DNA of 64,000 nucleotides from Sphingopyxis sp. MSC1_008. Lineage in GTDB: Bacteria > Pseudomonadota > Alphaproteobacteria > Sphingomonadales > Sphingomonadaceae. Location of the stretch: assembly GCF_023197165.1 (NCBI RefSeq), contig NZ_JALPRD010000002.1, positions 62,001 through 126,000 on the forward strand. Reading direction: 5' to 3'. Below are positions 35,644 through 47,013 of this stretch, one piece after another (within the stretch, counting starts at the first letter, position 1; each line of letters opens with the position of its first letter). The notes below the pieces were generated by a model that ran no database searches, was not told the DNA's origin, and saw only the letters and a program-made list of their open reading frames with translations. The position numbers were made by a program, and so were the translations under genes.

Positions 35644-36144
35644 ATGGCGATTGTGACGCCCGGCCAGTATGCGGGCACCAGCTTCGCCGCGATCGATGGC
35701 AAGGGGCGGATCGCCGTCCCCTCACAATTCCGCAACAATGTGCCCCTCATTGCGGACGGTCAGCGCGTGCTTTGGGCCGGCTTCCATGAAAAGCTGCCCT
35801 GTCTCGTCGCCTATGGCCAGGATCAATATGACCGGCTGAACGGCGAGATCGAACGCGACCGCGAAACCGCGCGGCTGCGCAACCTCGATTTCGACGAGGA
35901 CGCCGAGTTCAAGAAGCGTTTCAGCTATACCGAGCCATACACGCTCGACGACAGCGGTCGCTTCCTTCCCAGCTTCATCCACCGCGACCGCGTCGGCGAT
36001 GCCGGCGCGACGGCTTTTGTGGGCTCGGGCCGCCGCCTCGAAATCTGGTGGCTGCCGACCTTGGCCGAATGCGCCGAAGCCGATCCGGTGCTCCAGCGCC
36101 TCGCCGCTTCCTGGGATGCGACAAAAGGGAAGGGGCGGAAGTGA
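35644..36144 (+). CDS. mraZ: Transcriptional regulator MraZ
   Basis: This 166-residue protein carries two AbrB-like half-domains: [21 protein letters not shown] near the start and [18 protein letters not shown] in the second half. MraZ binds GGG-type repeats upstream of its own gene and represses the dcw cluster. ATG 35644 gives the usual start; the longer frame to 35530 covers the leader. It is the first gene of the dcw cluster and overlaps rsmH (GTGA). Confidence 0.93.
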   Translation: MAIVTPGQYAGTSFAAIDGKGRIAVPSQFRNNVPLIADGQRVLWAGFHEKLPCLVAYGQDQYDRLNGEIERDRETARLRNLDFDEDAEFKKRFSYTEPYTLDDSGRFLPSFIHRDRVGDAGATAFVGSGRRLEIWWLPTLAECAEADPVLQRLAASWDATKGKGRK

Positions 36145-37124
36145 CCGACCTTCCCTCCGATCTCCCTCGCGATCCCCGCCACGATCCGGTCCTCCGCGAT
36201 GAAGTCCTTGCCGCACTCGCCATCGCCCCGGGCGAGCGCCACGTCGACGCGACCTTCGGCGCTGGTGGATACACCCGCGCGATGCTTGCCGCGGGCGCCG
36301 ACGTCATCGCGTGCGACCGCGACCCCGATGCGATTGCGGGCGGGCAAGCGCTGGTCGAAGAGGCTGGCGGCAAGCTGACTTTGATCCACGGCCGTTTCAG
36401 CGAGATCGACCGGCTGCTCGCCGAGCGTGGGATAGACGCGGTCGACGGCATCACCTTCGATATCGGCGTTTCGTCGATGCAACTCGACCAGGGCGAGCGC
36501 GGCTTTTCGTTCCAGAAGGACGGCCCGCTCGACATGCGCATGGCGCAGGAAGGCGAGAGCGCCGCCGACTGGCTGAACAGCGCCGACGAGCATGTCATCG
36601 CCGACGTCCTCTTTCACTATGGCGACGAACGCCAGTCGCGCCGTGTCGCGCGCGCGATCGTCGCCGCGCGCCCGCTCACCCGCACCGGCGAACTCGCGAC
36701 GGTGATCCGTAAGGCGCTGCGCCATCCACCGGGCGCGCCCAAGGATCCCTCGACCAAGAGCTTTCAAGCGATCCGCATTCATGTGAACGGCGAACTCGAC
36801 GAATTGATCGCCGGCCTCAACGCGGCCGAGCGTCTCCTGCGCCCCGGCGGCCGGCTCGCGGTCGTCAGCTTTCACAGCACCGAGGACCGGATCGTGAAGA
36901 ACTTCCTGCGCGAACGTAGCGGTGGCGATGCCGCGGGTTCGCGCCACCGGCCCGCGCCGATCCCTCTGGCGCGGGCCGCAACGTTCGAAACCCCGGCGCG
37001 CAAGGTGCGCCCGGGCAAGGCCGAAGAGGCGCGCAACCCGCGCGCGCGTTCGGCAACGCTGCGTAGTGCAGTCCGGACATCGGCTCCGGCGCATTCGACG
37101 ATCAAGGAGGCGATGTCATGCTGA
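36141..37124 (+). CDS. rsmH: 16S rRNA m4C1402 methyltransferase RsmH (MraW)
   Basis: This 327-residue SAM enzyme methylates N4 of C1402 in 16S rRNA. The motif [16 protein letters not shown] is the SAM site, with [13 protein letters not shown] and [20 protein letters not shown] typical of RsmH. Its GTG start overlaps the mraZ stop. Its end overlaps ftsL by seven bases. Confidence 0.95.
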   Translation: MTDLPSDLPRDPRHDPVLRDEVLAALAIAPGERHVDATFGAGGYTRAMLAAGADVIACDRDPDAIAGGQALVEEAGGKLTLIHGRFSEIDRLLAERGIDAVDGITFDIGVSSMQLDQGERGFSFQKDGPLDMRMAQEGESAADWLNSADEHVIADVLFHYGDERQSRRVARAIVAARPLTRTGELATVIRKALRHPPGAPKDPSTKSFQAIRIHVNGELDELIAGLNAAERLLRPGGRLAVVSFHSTEDRIVKNFLRERSGGDAAGSRHRPAPIPLARAATFETPARKVRPGKAEEARNPRARSATLRSAVRTSAPAHSTIKEAMSC

Positions 37125-37732
37125 TGGCGGCCCGTAAGCTCCAGGGAATCGGCCTGGTCCTGCTCGTGCTCATCTTCGCGATGATGCTCTATCCCGTGTC
37201 GCTGAAGGTGGCGGCGACGCGCAGCGAACTGACGCGCATCGAAAAGCAGATCGACCGCACGCGCGACAATATCCGCTATCTCGAATCCGAACTCGCAGTG
37301 CGTGCCTCGATGCGCCAGCTCGAGCAGTGGAACGCCGACACCTTTGGCTATTCGGCGCCCGATGCGGGGCAATATCTGGCGAGCGAGCGCCAGCTTGCGT
37401 CGCTCGACCGCCTGCCGCGCGCCCGCGGCGCCAATGAAGTCGCGCCGGTGCTGATGGCGATGGTCTCGCCCGTCGGGACGCCGACTGTCAGCGCGCCGAA
37501 GGAAAGCCCGGTCACCGGCAAGCCCGCCGCCGTGAAGCCTGCCACCGCCAAGCCGGTCGTGCTCGCACAAGCTGAAACGGCCATCCGCAGCGACGTGACG
37601 CCGCGAATGGCGCCGACGCGCCGCCGCGAGCAACTGAAGATGATCGAGGACCAGCTGCTCGCCGAATCGACGCTCGCCGACCTCAAGCGTGCCGCGGCGG
37701 TCGAAGCGGCAGGAGGCAAGTCCGGCCGATGA
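37118..37732 (+). CDS. ftsL: Cell division protein FtsL
   Basis: This 204-residue protein has a short cytoplasmic start, one membrane helix at about 9-27, and a coiled-coil periplasmic segment rich in Arg, Glu and Leu (about 30-70). FtsL partners FtsB and FtsQ and activates septal wall synthesis. The tail after residue 100 is Pro/Lys/Val-rich and longer than in E. coli (121 residues). Position between rsmH and ftsI, overlapping both, supports the call. Confidence 0.8.
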   Translation: MLMAARKLQGIGLVLLVLIFAMMLYPVSLKVAATRSELTRIEKQIDRTRDNIRYLESELAVRASMRQLEQWNADTFGYSAPDAGQYLASERQLASLDRLPRARGANEVAPVLMAMVSPVGTPTVSAPKESPVTGKPAAVKPATAKPVVLAQAETAIRSDVTPRMAPTRRREQLKMIEDQLLAESTLADLKRAAAVEAAGGKSGR

Positions 37733-39417
37733 ACACGCTGGTCGTCCGTCCAACGAGGGTCCGAACCGCCGGAGTGCGGCAGCAGATATTGCTTACCGCA
37801 CAACAGCGTTTGATGATCCTGATGCTGCTGTTCATGGCGGCATTTTTCGTTGTGTCGGTGCGCCTTCTCTATTTCGCGTTGTTCGATACCGCTTCCAGCC
37901 ATGGGGCCGCGACCGCCTTCGTTCCGGCGCGCGCCGACATCGTCGATCGCAACGGCGTGCCGCTCGCGCGCACGATCGACGGCTATTCGATCCGCGTCGT
38001 CCCGTCGAAGCTGCTCAACAACCGGCAATATCTCGCCGACGAACTGCACAAGATTTTCCCCGACATGCCGCGCGAGGAACTGCTCGCGAAGGTCAGCGGG
38101 TCGCGCCCGACCTATATTCGCCGCCGTGCGCTGCCGGACCAAGTGGCGGCGGTGAACGCGATCGGCGACGTCGGCTTCGATTTTCCGCGAGAAAAGGAAC
38201 GCCTCTATCCGCAGCTGACTTTGGCCGCACATGTGCTCGGCTTCACCAATGCCGAGGGGCACGGCGTTACCGGCGTCGAAGGCGCATTCGACCAGCGGCT
38301 GATCGACAAGGCGACGCGCGGCGAGCCGCTCGCACTGTCGATCGACGCGCGCGTACAGGGCGTACTCGAAAGCGAGCTGAGTTCGGCGGTCGCTAACCTC
38401 GAGGCGATCGGCGGCGCGGGGATCATCCTCGACGTCCACACCGGCGAAGTCGCGGCGATGACCTCGCTACCCACCTTCAACCCGAACAAGCTGACCGGCA
38501 GCGATCCCGCGACGCGCCGCAACGCCGTCACCTATAATCTCTACGAGCTCGGTTCGACCTTCAAACCGCTGTCGATCGGTGCCGCCATCGACGACGGCAC
38601 GATCACCAATATGGCGCGCCGCTACGACGCTTCGGCGCCGCTCGCGATCGCGGGCTTCCGTATCCGCGACAGCCACCCGGGGCGCTGGTACAATGTGCCG
38701 GAAACGCTGATCGAAAGTTCGAACATCGCAACCGCACGCATCGCCGACGAACTTGGCCGCGAGAATATGGAAAAATTGTTCCGCAATCTCGACTTCGACA
38801 AACGCCCCCAGATCGAGCTCAAGGAGCGCGCCTTTCCGCTGTGGCCCAGGGATTGGGGCCGCCTGACGACGATGACGACCAGCTATGGCCACGGTATCGC
38901 GGTGACGCCGCTGCATCTTGCCAGCGCCTATGCGGCGCTCGTCAACGGGGGCATGTACCGCCCTGCCACGATGCTCAAGCTCGGCGACAAGGCGCCGCCG
39001 CAGGGGCGCCGCGTGTTCAAGGCATCGACCAGCGCGCGGATGCGCCAGCTGCTCCGCCTGATCGTGTCCGATGGCACCGGCAAGCAGGCCGAGGCGCCGG
39101 GTTTCCGCGTCGGTGGCAAGACCGGCTCGGCCGAAAAGCCGGGCGCGGGTGGTTATCGCCGTCATTCGCTCGTCTCGACTTTCGCGGCGGCTTTCCCGAT
39201 GGACAACCCGCGCTATGTGGTGCTGGTGATGATCGACGAGCCAAAGGGTAACGCCTTCAGTTCGGGCCAGCGGACCGCCGGCTGGACCGCGGCGCCGGTG
39301 GTGCGCAAGGTTGTGACGCGCGCGGGCCCGATGCTGGGCGTTTTTCCTGACGAAAGCCGCGATGTTGACGTCTCCGAACTGACCCCGCTGCTGCGGAGAG
39401 GCGAGGAAACGCACTGA
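37729..39417 (+). CDS. ftsI: Penicillin-binding protein 3, septal transpeptidase
   Basis: This 562-residue class B PBP cross-links septal peptidoglycan. One N-terminal membrane helix lies at about 25-50. The transpeptidase motifs are present: S276-x-x-K279 (GSTFKPLS), S330-S-N332 (ESSNIATA) and K464-T-G (GGKTGSAEK). The RAD/IVDRNG pedestal region precedes them. It overlaps ftsL and murE (TGATG). Confidence 0.96.
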   Translation: MNTLVVRPTRVRTAGVRQQILLTAQQRLMILMLLFMAAFFVVSVRLLYFALFDTASSHGAATAFVPARADIVDRNGVPLARTIDGYSIRVVPSKLLNNRQYLADELHKIFPDMPREELLAKVSGSRPTYIRRRALPDQVAAVNAIGDVGFDFPREKERLYPQLTLAAHVLGFTNAEGHGVTGVEGAFDQRLIDKATRGEPLALSIDARVQGVLESELSSAVANLEAIGGAGIILDVHTGEVAAMTSLPTFNPNKLTGSDPATRRNAVTYNLYELGSTFKPLSIGAAIDDGTITNMARRYDASAPLAIAGFRIRDSHPGRWYNVPETLIESSNIATARIADELGRENMEKLFRNLDFDKRPQIELKERAFPLWPRDWGRLTTMTTSYGHGIAVTPLHLASAYAALVNGGMYRPATMLKLGDKAPPQGRRVFKASTSARMRQLLRLIVSDGTGKQAEAPGFRVGGKTGSAEKPGAGGYRRHSLVSTFAAAFPMDNPRYVVLVMIDEPKGNAFSSGQRTAGWTAAPVVRKVVTRAGPMLGVFPDESRDVDVSELTPLLRRGEETH

Positions 39418-40856
39418 TGCGTCTTGCCGCGCTGCTCGAGGATCAGGCGCTGGAGGGCAGCGATCCCGTCGTTACGGGACTCGCGATCGACCATCGCAAG
39501 GTCGCGCCGGGAACCGTCTTTGGCGCCTTCGTTGGTGAGAAGTTCAACGGCGAGGATTTCATTGCCGCCGCGATCGAAGCGGGGGCGGTCGCAATCGTTG
39601 CGCGGCCCGAAGCGCGGGTCGAGGGCGCGGTGCACATCGCCGACGCTAGCCCGCGCCGCGCTTTCGCGCATATCGCCGCGCGCTTCTTTCACCGCTTTCC
39701 CGCGACCTGCGTTGCGGCGACGGGCACGAACGGCAAGACTTCGACCGTCGAAATGACGCGCCAGCTGTGGCGGATGGCCGGGTTCAACGCCGCCTCGATC
39801 GGCACGCTCGGTATCACGACATCGCAGGACAGCGCCTCGACGGGGCTGACGACGCCCGACATCGTCACCTTTCTCTCGAACATGTCGGGTCTCGCCGCCG
39901 AAGGCATCACCCACGCTGCATTCGAAGCGTCGAGCCACGGGCTCGACCAGTATCGGACCGAAGGCCTGTCGGTGAAGGCCGCAGCTTTCACCAATCTCAG
40001 CCACGATCATCTCGACTATCACGGCACGATGGATACCTATCTCGCGGCCAAGCTGCGGCTTTTCTCCGAAGTCGTCGAACCCGGCGGCGCGGCGGTGGTA
40101 TGGGCCGATGACGAATATTCGCCGCCGGTAATCGACGCCGTGACGGCGCGCGGCGTCCGCCTGCTGACCGTCGGCACAATGGGCGAAACGCTTCGCCTCG
40201 TTTCGCGCGAACCAACCCAGCTTGGCCAGTCGCTCGTCATCGCCGCCGGCGATCTGACCCAAAAGGTCGAACTGCCGCTGATCGGCGCCTATCAGGTCGC
40301 GAACGCGCTCGTGTCGGCGGGCCTGGTTATCGCGACCGGCGGCGACGCGGCGCAGACTCTGGGCAATCTCGCGCGGCTCCAGCCTGTGCGCGGCCGCCTC
40401 GAACGTGCGGCGATCACCCGGACCGGCGCGCCCGTCTATGTCGATTATGCGCATACGCCCGACGCGATCGAAGCCGCGCTCGACGCGCTGCGCCCGCACG
40501 CGACCGGCCGTCTGATTCTCGTGTTCGGCGCCGGCGGCGACCGCGACCAGGCGAAGCGTCCCGAAATGGGCAAGGTGGCAGCTGCCAAGGCCGACGTGCT
40601 GATCATCACCGACGACAATCCGCGCGGCGAAGATCCCGCGGTCATTCGGGGCGCAATCGCTGCCGCCGCACCCGACGCGCAGGTCATCGGCGACCGCCGC
40701 GCCGCGATCGCCGCGGCGATCGCCGAAGCGCGCGCCGACGACATCGTCTGCATCGCGGGCAAGGGCCACGAACAGGGCCAGATTGTCGGCCGCGGCGATG
40801 ACATGCGCGTCATTCCCTTCGACGATGTGACCGTCGCGCGCGAGGTGGCGGCATGA
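39417..40856 (+). CDS. murE: UDP-MurNAc-L-Ala-D-Glu:meso-diaminopimelate ligase
   Basis: This 479-residue ATP ligase adds the third residue of the stem peptide. The P-loop GTNGKTS is at 103-109. The DNPR motif (DDNPRGEDP) selects meso-diaminopimelate, as expected in a Gram-negative. It overlaps ftsI by one base and murF by four. Confidence 0.96.
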   Translation: MRLAALLEDQALEGSDPVVTGLAIDHRKVAPGTVFGAFVGEKFNGEDFIAAAIEAGAVAIVARPEARVEGAVHIADASPRRAFAHIAARFFHRFPATCVAATGTNGKTSTVEMTRQLWRMAGFNAASIGTLGITTSQDSASTGLTTPDIVTFLSNMSGLAAEGITHAAFEASSHGLDQYRTEGLSVKAAAFTNLSHDHLDYHGTMDTYLAAKLRLFSEVVEPGGAAVVWADDEYSPPVIDAVTARGVRLLTVGTMGETLRLVSREPTQLGQSLVIAAGDLTQKVELPLIGAYQVANALVSAGLVIATGGDAAQTLGNLARLQPVRGRLERAAITRTGAPVYVDYAHTPDAIEAALDALRPHATGRLILVFGAGGDRDQAKRPEMGKVAAAKADVLIITDDNPRGEDPAVIRGAIAAAAPDAQVIGDRRAAIAAAIAEARADDIVCIAGKGHEQGQIVGRGDDMRVIPFDDVTVAREVAA

Positions 40857-42229
40857 ACCCGCTCTGGACCGCGCGCGCCATCGCAACCGCCACTGGAGGC
40901 GAGGCGAGCGCCGACTTCACCGTGCAGGGCGTCGCTTTCGACTCGCGCGAGGTGACGAAGGGCGACCTTTTCGTCGCGATGAAGGGCGAGGCGACCGACG
41001 GGCACGCCTTCGACGACAAGGCGATAGCTGCAGGCGCCGCGGGCATAATCTGTGAAACCGCGATCGACCACCCACATGTCCGCGTCGCCGACAGCGCCGC
41101 GGCGCTGACCGCGCTCGGCACCGCTTCGCGCGCGCGCAGCCACGGCCGGATCATCGGCGTCACCGGCTCGGCGGGCAAGACCGGAACGAAAGAGGCGCTG
41201 TTCGCCGCGCTCGACCGCTTCCGCCCCGGTAAGGCGCACCGTTCGGTCAAAAGCTACAACAACCATGTCGGCGTGCCATTGAGCCTCGCGCGCATGCCGT
41301 CGACCGCCGATTTCGGCGTGTTCGAAATGGGGATGAACCACGCGGGCGAACTCGCCGAACTGACGCGAATGGTCCGCCCGCATGTCGCGATCGTCACCAC
41401 CATCGCCCCCGCGCACATGGAATATTTCGGCAGCGAAGAGGCAATCGCCGACGCGAAGGGCGAAATTTTCGAAGGACTCGAACCCGGCGGCACAGCGATC
41501 GTCCCGTTCGACAGCCCGCATTATGAAAGACTGCGCGCCAAGGCGGAACAGCACGCGGCACACATCGTCAGCTTTGGCCTCGGCGCCGGCGCCGACGTGC
41601 GCGCGGTCGACTGGCTATCCGACGGGCGAGGCGGCTCGCTCGTCACCGCGCAGGTCCAGGATTCGCTCCTCTGCTTCACCATCGCGCAGGCGGGGGCGCA
41701 TTGGGTCGCCAATTCGCTCGCGGTGCTTGCGGCGGTCAAGGCGGTCGGCGGCGACCTGCCCGCCGCGGGCCTCGCTTTCGCCGAAATGGGCGGCCTCACC
41801 GGACGCGGCGCGCGCCACCGCGTCGCGGTGCCCGGCGGCCACATCCTCATCATCGACGAAAGCTATAACGCCAATCCGGCCTCGATGGCCGCAACGATCA
41901 ACCAGTTCGGCACCGAATCCGCCGACCGCAAGGTCGCGATTCTCGGCGCGATGAAGGAACTCGGGTCGGGCGGCGAAGCGTATCACGCGGGGCTCGCGGC
42001 ACCGCTCGTCGCGGCCGGAGTGCAATTCGCCCTGCTTGTCGGCGAAGAGATGGCGCCGCTTGCCAAAGCGCTTGAGGGACGCATCGATTTCGAGCATGTG
42101 CCCGCCCACTCGGCCGCGGTAGGGCGGCTGAAGGACCTGATCCGTCCGGGCGACGCCGTGCTGGTCAAGGGGTCGAACAGCGTCGGGCTGTCGCATGTCG
42201 TGACGGCGCTGACCAACGGGGACTATTGA
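40853..42229 (+). CDS. murF: UDP-MurNAc-tripeptide:D-Ala-D-Ala ligase
   Basis: This 458-residue enzyme completes the UDP-MurNAc pentapeptide. The nucleotide loop [10 protein letters not shown] starts at about 105. [11 protein letters not shown] and [13 protein letters not shown] are typical of MurF. It overlaps murE (ATGA) and shares its last base with mraY. Confidence 0.95.
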   Translation: MNPLWTARAIATATGGEASADFTVQGVAFDSREVTKGDLFVAMKGEATDGHAFDDKAIAAGAAGIICETAIDHPHVRVADSAAALTALGTASRARSHGRIIGVTGSAGKTGTKEALFAALDRFRPGKAHRSVKSYNNHVGVPLSLARMPSTADFGVFEMGMNHAGELAELTRMVRPHVAIVTTIAPAHMEYFGSEEAIADAKGEIFEGLEPGGTAIVPFDSPHYERLRAKAEQHAAHIVSFGLGAGADVRAVDWLSDGRGGSLVTAQVQDSLLCFTIAQAGAHWVANSLAVLAAVKAVGGDLPAAGLAFAEMGGLTGRGARHRVAVPGGHILIIDESYNANPASMAATINQFGTESADRKVAILGAMKELGSGGEAYHAGLAAPLVAAGVQFALLVGEEMAPLAKALEGRIDFEHVPAHSAAVGRLKDLIRPGDAVLVKGSNSVGLSHVVTALTNGDY

Positions 42230-43299
42230 TGCTTTATTGGCTGGCGGAATGGCTTGGCTTTCCGGGGGCTCTCAACCTCATTCGCTACCTGAGCTTCCGC
42301 TCGGGGGCCGCGGTCGCGACCGCGATGATCCTCGGGCTGTGGATCGGCCCGCGCTTCATCCTGATGCTGCGGATGCGGCAGGGCAAAGGGCAGCCGATCC
42401 GCGACGACGGCCCGCAAAGCCATCTCGCCAAAAAGGGTACGCCGACGATGGGCGGCCTGATGATCCTCATTTCGCTGATGATCTCCGCGCTCTTGTGGAT
42501 GGACCTTTCCAACCGTTTCGTCTGGGCCTGTCTGTTCGTCACCGCGGGTTTCGCGGTCGTCGGCTTCCTCGACGATTTCGACAAGGTGACCAAGGCCAGC
42601 CATCGCGGGATTCCCGGCCGCGTGCGGCTGCTGATCGAATTTGCCATCGCCGCGGTCGCGGTGCTGCTGATCGTCTCGCGCACGGGGACCGACCTGTATC
42701 TGCCCTTTTTCAGCGGGATCGTCATCCCGCTCGGCCCGCTTTATTATGTCTTTGCGATGATATTGATCGTCGGCTTCGGCAATGCGGTGAACCTTACCGA
42801 CGGGCTCGATGGTCTCGCGACCTTCCCGGTGATCATCGCCAGCCTGACCTTCCTCGTGATCGTCTATCTCTCGGGCAATGCAAAGTTCGCGGGCTATCTC
42901 GGCATTCCGCACGTCCCCGGGGCGGGCGAGTTGGCGGTGTTCGCTGCGGCGATCATCGGCGCCTGCCTCGCCTTCCTGTGGTTCAACGCGCCGCCGGCGG
43001 CGGTGTTCATGGGCGATACCGGCAGCCTCGCGCTCGGCGGCGCGCTCGCGACGATCGCGGTGACCGCGCAGCATGAACTGGTGCTCGTTCTCGTCGGCGG
43101 GCTGTTCGTGGTCGAGGCGCTGTCGGTGATCATCCAGGTCTTTTGGTACAAAAGAACGGGCAAGCGCGTGTTCCGCATGGCACCGATCCACCATCATTTC
43201 GAACAATTGGGCTGGCCCGAATCCACCGTCGTCATCCGTTTCTGGATCGTCTCGATCGTCCTCGCGCTCGCGGGACTCGCGACGCTCAAGCTCCGGTGA
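42229..43299 (+). CDS. mraY: Phospho-N-acetylmuramoyl-pentapeptide transferase
   Basis: This 356-residue integral enzyme makes lipid I from UDP-MurNAc-pentapeptide and undecaprenyl phosphate. About ten hydrophobic segments are present. The signature acidic stretches GFLDDFDKV and [10 protein letters not shown] and the [10 protein letters not shown] loop are intact. ATG 42229 is preferred to the TTG one codon earlier. The stop overlaps the GTG of murD. Confidence 0.97.
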   Translation: MLYWLAEWLGFPGALNLIRYLSFRSGAAVATAMILGLWIGPRFILMLRMRQGKGQPIRDDGPQSHLAKKGTPTMGGLMILISLMISALLWMDLSNRFVWACLFVTAGFAVVGFLDDFDKVTKASHRGIPGRVRLLIEFAIAAVAVLLIVSRTGTDLYLPFFSGIVIPLGPLYYVFAMILIVGFGNAVNLTDGLDGLATFPVIIASLTFLVIVYLSGNAKFAGYLGIPHVPGAGELAVFAAAIIGACLAFLWFNAPPAAVFMGDTGSLALGGALATIAVTAQHELVLVLVGGLFVVEALSVIIQVFWYKRTGKRVFRMAPIHHHFEQLGWPESTVVIRFWIVSIVLALAGLATLKLR

Positions 43300-44600
43300 T
43301 TTCCTCGCGCGCCTTTGCCGGCCGCCGCTATGCGGTGCTGGGACTGGCGCGCTCGGGTCTGGCGACCGTCGAGGCGCTCGTCGCCAGCGGCGCGGGCGTG
43401 ACCGCATGGGACGACCGTGAGGAAGCGCGCGACGATGCGATGGCGCTCGGCGCCGACATCGGTAATCCGCTCGAGATCGACCTGATCGGTTTTGCGGGCG
43501 TCGTCGTGTCGCCCGGTGTGCCGCTCAACCGTCATCCGATCACCGCGCACGCGCGCGAGGCGCATGTCCCCGTGATCGGCGACATCGAGCTCTTTGCCGA
43601 GGCGCGTGACGAATTGCCCGCGCACAAGGTTGTCGGCATCACCGGCACCAACGGCAAGTCGACCGTCACCGCGCTGATCCAGCATATGCTCGAAAGTGCC
43701 GGGGTGCCGTCGCTGATGGGCGGCAATATCGGCCTCCCGATTCTCAGCCGTGACCCGCTCGCCGAAGGCGGCGTCTATGTGCTCGAACTGTCGAGCTACC
43801 AGATCGATCTTTCGCACAGCCTCGCTTGCGACGTCGCGGTGCTCACCAACCTCAGCCCCGATCACCTCGACCGTTACGACGGGTTCGCGGGCTACACCGC
43901 ATCGAAGGCGCGGCTCTTCTCGCTCCAGCACCGCGACCAGGTCGCGATCGTCGCCGTCGACGACGATCCGTCGAAGATGATCGCCAGCCGCATCTACCAC
44001 CGCCTCCACCGCGTGTCGGCAAAGGATATCGACCCGGTCGATCAGGCGCGTTGGCCCGCTTTGCAGGGGCCGCACAATGCCCAGAACGCCGTGTGCGCGA
44101 TCGCCGTGTGCCGCGTGCTGGGATTGAATGACGAACAGATCGAACGCGGCCTTGCGACCTACAAGTCGCTACCGCATCGTATGGAATTGGTCGGCGAAGT
44201 CGGGGGGGTCAGCTGGTTCAATGACAGCAAGGCTACCAATGCGGCTTCCGCTGCACCGGCGCTGGCGGCTTTCCCGCCAGCGCCGGACCAGCGTCTTCAC
44301 TGGATTGCGGGGGGCAAGGCCAAGGGCGACGGGCTCGCGGCGTGCCGTCCGTGGTTCGGCCATGTCAAACGCGCCTATCTGATCGGCGAGGCGATGGAGC
44401 CATTCGCGGGCGAAATTGGCGATGCAATTCCGGTCGAACGGTCGGGCGACATCGCAACGGCCGTCAAACACGCTGCGGCGGCAGCGAAGCCGGGCGACAT
44501 CGTCTTGCTGTCGCCGGCCTGCGCGTCGTTCGACCAGTTCAAGGATTATGAGCAGCGCGGCGATGTGTTTCGCGCCGCTGTTCAGGCGCTCGGGGCATGA
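43296..44600 (+). CDS. murD: UDP-MurNAc-L-Ala:D-Glu ligase
   Basis: This 434-residue ligase adds D-glutamate. [13 protein letters not shown] starts the UDP-binding domain. [11 protein letters not shown] is the ATP loop, and [11 protein letters not shown] with [11 protein letters not shown] follows. [10 protein letters not shown] marks the C-terminal domain. It uses a GTG start overlapping mraY. Confidence 0.96.
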   Translation: MISSRAFAGRRYAVLGLARSGLATVEALVASGAGVTAWDDREEARDDAMALGADIGNPLEIDLIGFAGVVVSPGVPLNRHPITAHAREAHVPVIGDIELFAEARDELPAHKVVGITGTNGKSTVTALIQHMLESAGVPSLMGGNIGLPILSRDPLAEGGVYVLELSSYQIDLSHSLACDVAVLTNLSPDHLDRYDGFAGYTASKARLFSLQHRDQVAIVAVDDDPSKMIASRIYHRLHRVSAKDIDPVDQARWPALQGPHNAQNAVCAIAVCRVLGLNDEQIERGLATYKSLPHRMELVGEVGGVSWFNDSKATNAASAAPALAAFPPAPDQRLHWIAGGKAKGDGLAACRPWFGHVKRAYLIGEAMEPFAGEIGDAIPVERSGDIATAVKHAAAAAKPGDIVLLSPACASFDQFKDYEQRGDVFRAAVQALGA

Positions 44601-45832
44601 GCGGGGGGGATAATATGGAGAGCGCGACCGAAAGGCCGGTGATCGCCGCCACACGCACCACGAAACGCCGCGGGCCGCGCCTCAGCCGTGCCGACCGCAC
44701 CCCGCTCGGTCTCTGGTTCTGGGAAATCGACCGTGTGCTGCTGCTGCTCGTGTCGATCCTCGTTGCGGTCGGGCTCGTCGCGGTGGCGGCCGCGTCGCCC
44801 GTTGCGGCGCAGAAGCTGTCGACTTCGACCGCCTCGCTCGACCCGCTTTATTATTTCTATCGCCAGCTGATGTGGGTGATCGTCGGCGTACCCGTGATGC
44901 TGATGGTGTCGATGCTGCCCAAGCCGCAGGCGCGGCGCTTTGCCATTTACGGCACGATCGCCTTCCTCGTCCTCCTCTTCCTCGTGCCGCTGGTCGGCAC
45001 ATCGGTGAACGGTGCGCAGCGCTGGATCGGCAGCGGGGCGTTCCGCCTCCAGCCGTCGGAGTTTCTCAAGCCTTTCTTCGCTGTCGCGCTCGCATGGGTC
45101 TTGTCGCTGCGACTGCACGACCAGAGCCTGCCCGTCGTCCCGCTGGCGCTCGCGCTCACCGGCGTAATCGCGCTGCTCCTGATGGGCCAGCCCGATCTTG
45201 GGCAGACGGTCATCTTCGTCGCGACCTGGCTGGTGCTGGTGATGGTCGCGGGGCTGTCGATGCGTATCCTTGCCGGTTTGGCGGGGGCCGGGGTCGTCGG
45301 GCTCGTGCTCGCCTATTTCTTCTACCCGGTGGCGCAGCAGCGCATTAACATCTGGCTGTTCGCCGAGGGTGACAGCTTCCAGGTCGACAAGGCGCATGCC
45401 ACGCTGACCGCCGGCGGGCTCATCGGGACCGGCCCCGGCGCCGGCCTCGCCAAGTTCCAGCTGCCCGAAGCGCATACCGACTATATCTTCTCGGTCATCG
45501 GCGAGGAGTTCGGGATGATTGCCTGCATCGCGATTGCGGTGCTCTATCTCGCGATAATCGTGCGCGTCCTTGTCCGCCTGCTCGACGAGGAGGACAGCTT
45601 CCTGATCCTCGCGGTCGCGGGGCTGATCGCGCAGTTCGGCGGCCAGGCCGTGATCAACATGGCGGTGAATACGCAAATCTTCCCGTCGAAGGGGATGACC
45701 TTGCCGTTCATCAGCTATGGCGGCTCGTCCTTCATCGCTTTGTCGATCGGCATGGGTTTGCTCTTGTCGCTGACCCGCCGAAACCCCTATGCGGCACGGG
45801 TGTCGATGACCCGAAACTGGAACAAGAAATGA
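44597..45832 (+). CDS. ftsW: Septal peptidoglycan polymerase FtsW (SEDS family)
   Basis: This 411-residue membrane protein has about ten helices and a basic N-terminal cytoplasmic tail. SEDS signatures include VNGAQRWIGSGAFRLQPSE and the FPSKGMTLPFISYGGSS motif near the end. FtsW polymerises glycan strands with FtsI. It overlaps murD and murG by four bases each. Confidence 0.96.
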   Translation: MSGGDNMESATERPVIAATRTTKRRGPRLSRADRTPLGLWFWEIDRVLLLLVSILVAVGLVAVAAASPVAAQKLSTSTASLDPLYYFYRQLMWVIVGVPVMLMVSMLPKPQARRFAIYGTIAFLVLLFLVPLVGTSVNGAQRWIGSGAFRLQPSEFLKPFFAVALAWVLSLRLHDQSLPVVPLALALTGVIALLLMGQPDLGQTVIFVATWLVLVMVAGLSMRILAGLAGAGVVGLVLAYFFYPVAQQRINIWLFAEGDSFQVDKAHATLTAGGLIGTGPGAGLAKFQLPEAHTDYIFSVIGEEFGMIACIAIAVLYLAIIVRVLVRLLDEEDSFLILAVAGLIAQFGGQAVINMAVNTQIFPSKGMTLPFISYGGSSFIALSIGMGLLLSLTRRNPYAARVSMTRNWNKK

Positions 45833-47013
45833 CCGCAACGCGCCACTTCCTTCTCGCTGCCGGCGGGACGGGAGGACATATGCTGCCTGCCTACGCCCTC
45901 GCGGGCGAGCTGATTTCGCGCGGACACCGCGTCGCGCTGGTCAGCGACGACCGCGGGCTGAAGATTCCGGGCGCCCCCGCCGAGATGGAAACGCACGTCC
46001 TGCCGGCCGGCCGCGTGTCGGGTGGCCCCGTCGGCTGGCTCAAGGCCGCGCTCGCGATCCGCAAGGGCCGCCGCATGGCGATCGACCTGATCGATGAGTT
46101 CGACCCCGCGGTCGTCGTCGGCTTCGGCGGCTATCCGTCGCTGCCCAGCTTGCTCGCCGCGGGCGCGATGAGGCGGCCGCGTGTGCTCCACGAGCAAAAT
46201 GCCGTGCTCGGCCGTGTCAACCGGATGATGGCACCGCGCGTCGATGCGGTGGCGGTCGCGTACCACAATATCCAGCGCTATCCCGAGGGGCATGAGCTAA
46301 AGAAGCATATCACCGGCAACCCGGTCCGCGACGAGATCATCGCGATCCGTGAAGATGGCTTTCCGCCGCTGCCCGAGGATGGCATTTTTCGCCTGCTCGT
46401 CGTCGGGGGAAGTCTGGGCGCAACGGTGCTCAGCGAAGTCGTGCCCGCGGCGATCGCGATGCTGCCGCGCGCGCTGCTCGACCGGTTGCAGGTCGTCCAG
46501 CAGTGCCGCGAAGACGATATCGAGGCGGTGCGCGCCAAATATGCCGAGCTGGGCGTTGCCGCTGAATGCGCTTCCTACATCAAGGATTTCCCCGAGCGGC
46601 TGCGCTGGGCGCATCTGGTCATCGCGCGCGCGGGTGCCTCGACCGTCGCCGAGCTCGCCTGCGCGGGTCGCCCGGCGATCTTCGTGCCCTATCCGCACGC
46701 GATGGATGATCATCAGACCTACAATGTCGTCGACCTTGTCGAAGCGGGCGGGGCGATCGCCTTCGCGCAGCCCGCCTTCACCCCGGCCGAGGTTGCGAAG
46801 CACATCCAGCGCATGGCGCTCGAACCCGGCGCACTCGAAGCGGCGGCCGAGCGCGCCGCGAGCTGCGGGCTTCCCGACGCGACGCGCGATCTTGCCGACC
46901 TTGTCGAATCGCTCGTCGCGCCGCCGATGATGGACGTGATCCGCGTCGGTGCGTCTTCGGGCCAGCGCGCGGCCGCGGGCGGCATGGCCTCCGCCCGCAC
47001 GGGAGATCAATGA
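45829..47013 (+). CDS. murG: Lipid II synthase, UDP-GlcNAc transferase
   Basis: This 394-residue GT-B enzyme adds GlcNAc to lipid I. The glycine-rich start [27 protein letters not shown], and the C-terminal [20 protein letters not shown] with [11 protein letters not shown] are all typical. The C-terminus carries a loosely conserved tail of about 30 residues. It overlaps ftsW and murC. Confidence 0.96.
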   Translation: MTATRHFLLAAGGTGGHMLPAYALAGELISRGHRVALVSDDRGLKIPGAPAEMETHVLPAGRVSGGPVGWLKAALAIRKGRRMAIDLIDEFDPAVVVGFGGYPSLPSLLAAGAMRRPRVLHEQNAVLGRVNRMMAPRVDAVAVAYHNIQRYPEGHELKKHITGNPVRDEIIAIREDGFPPLPEDGIFRLLVVGGSLGATVLSEVVPAAIAMLPRALLDRLQVVQQCREDDIEAVRAKYAELGVAAECASYIKDFPERLRWAHLVIARAGASTVAELACAGRPAIFVPYPHAMDDHQTYNVVDLVEAGGAIAFAQPAFTPAEVAKHIQRMALEPGALEAAAERAASCGLPDATRDLADLVESLVAPPMMDVIRVGASSGQRAAAGGMASARTGDQ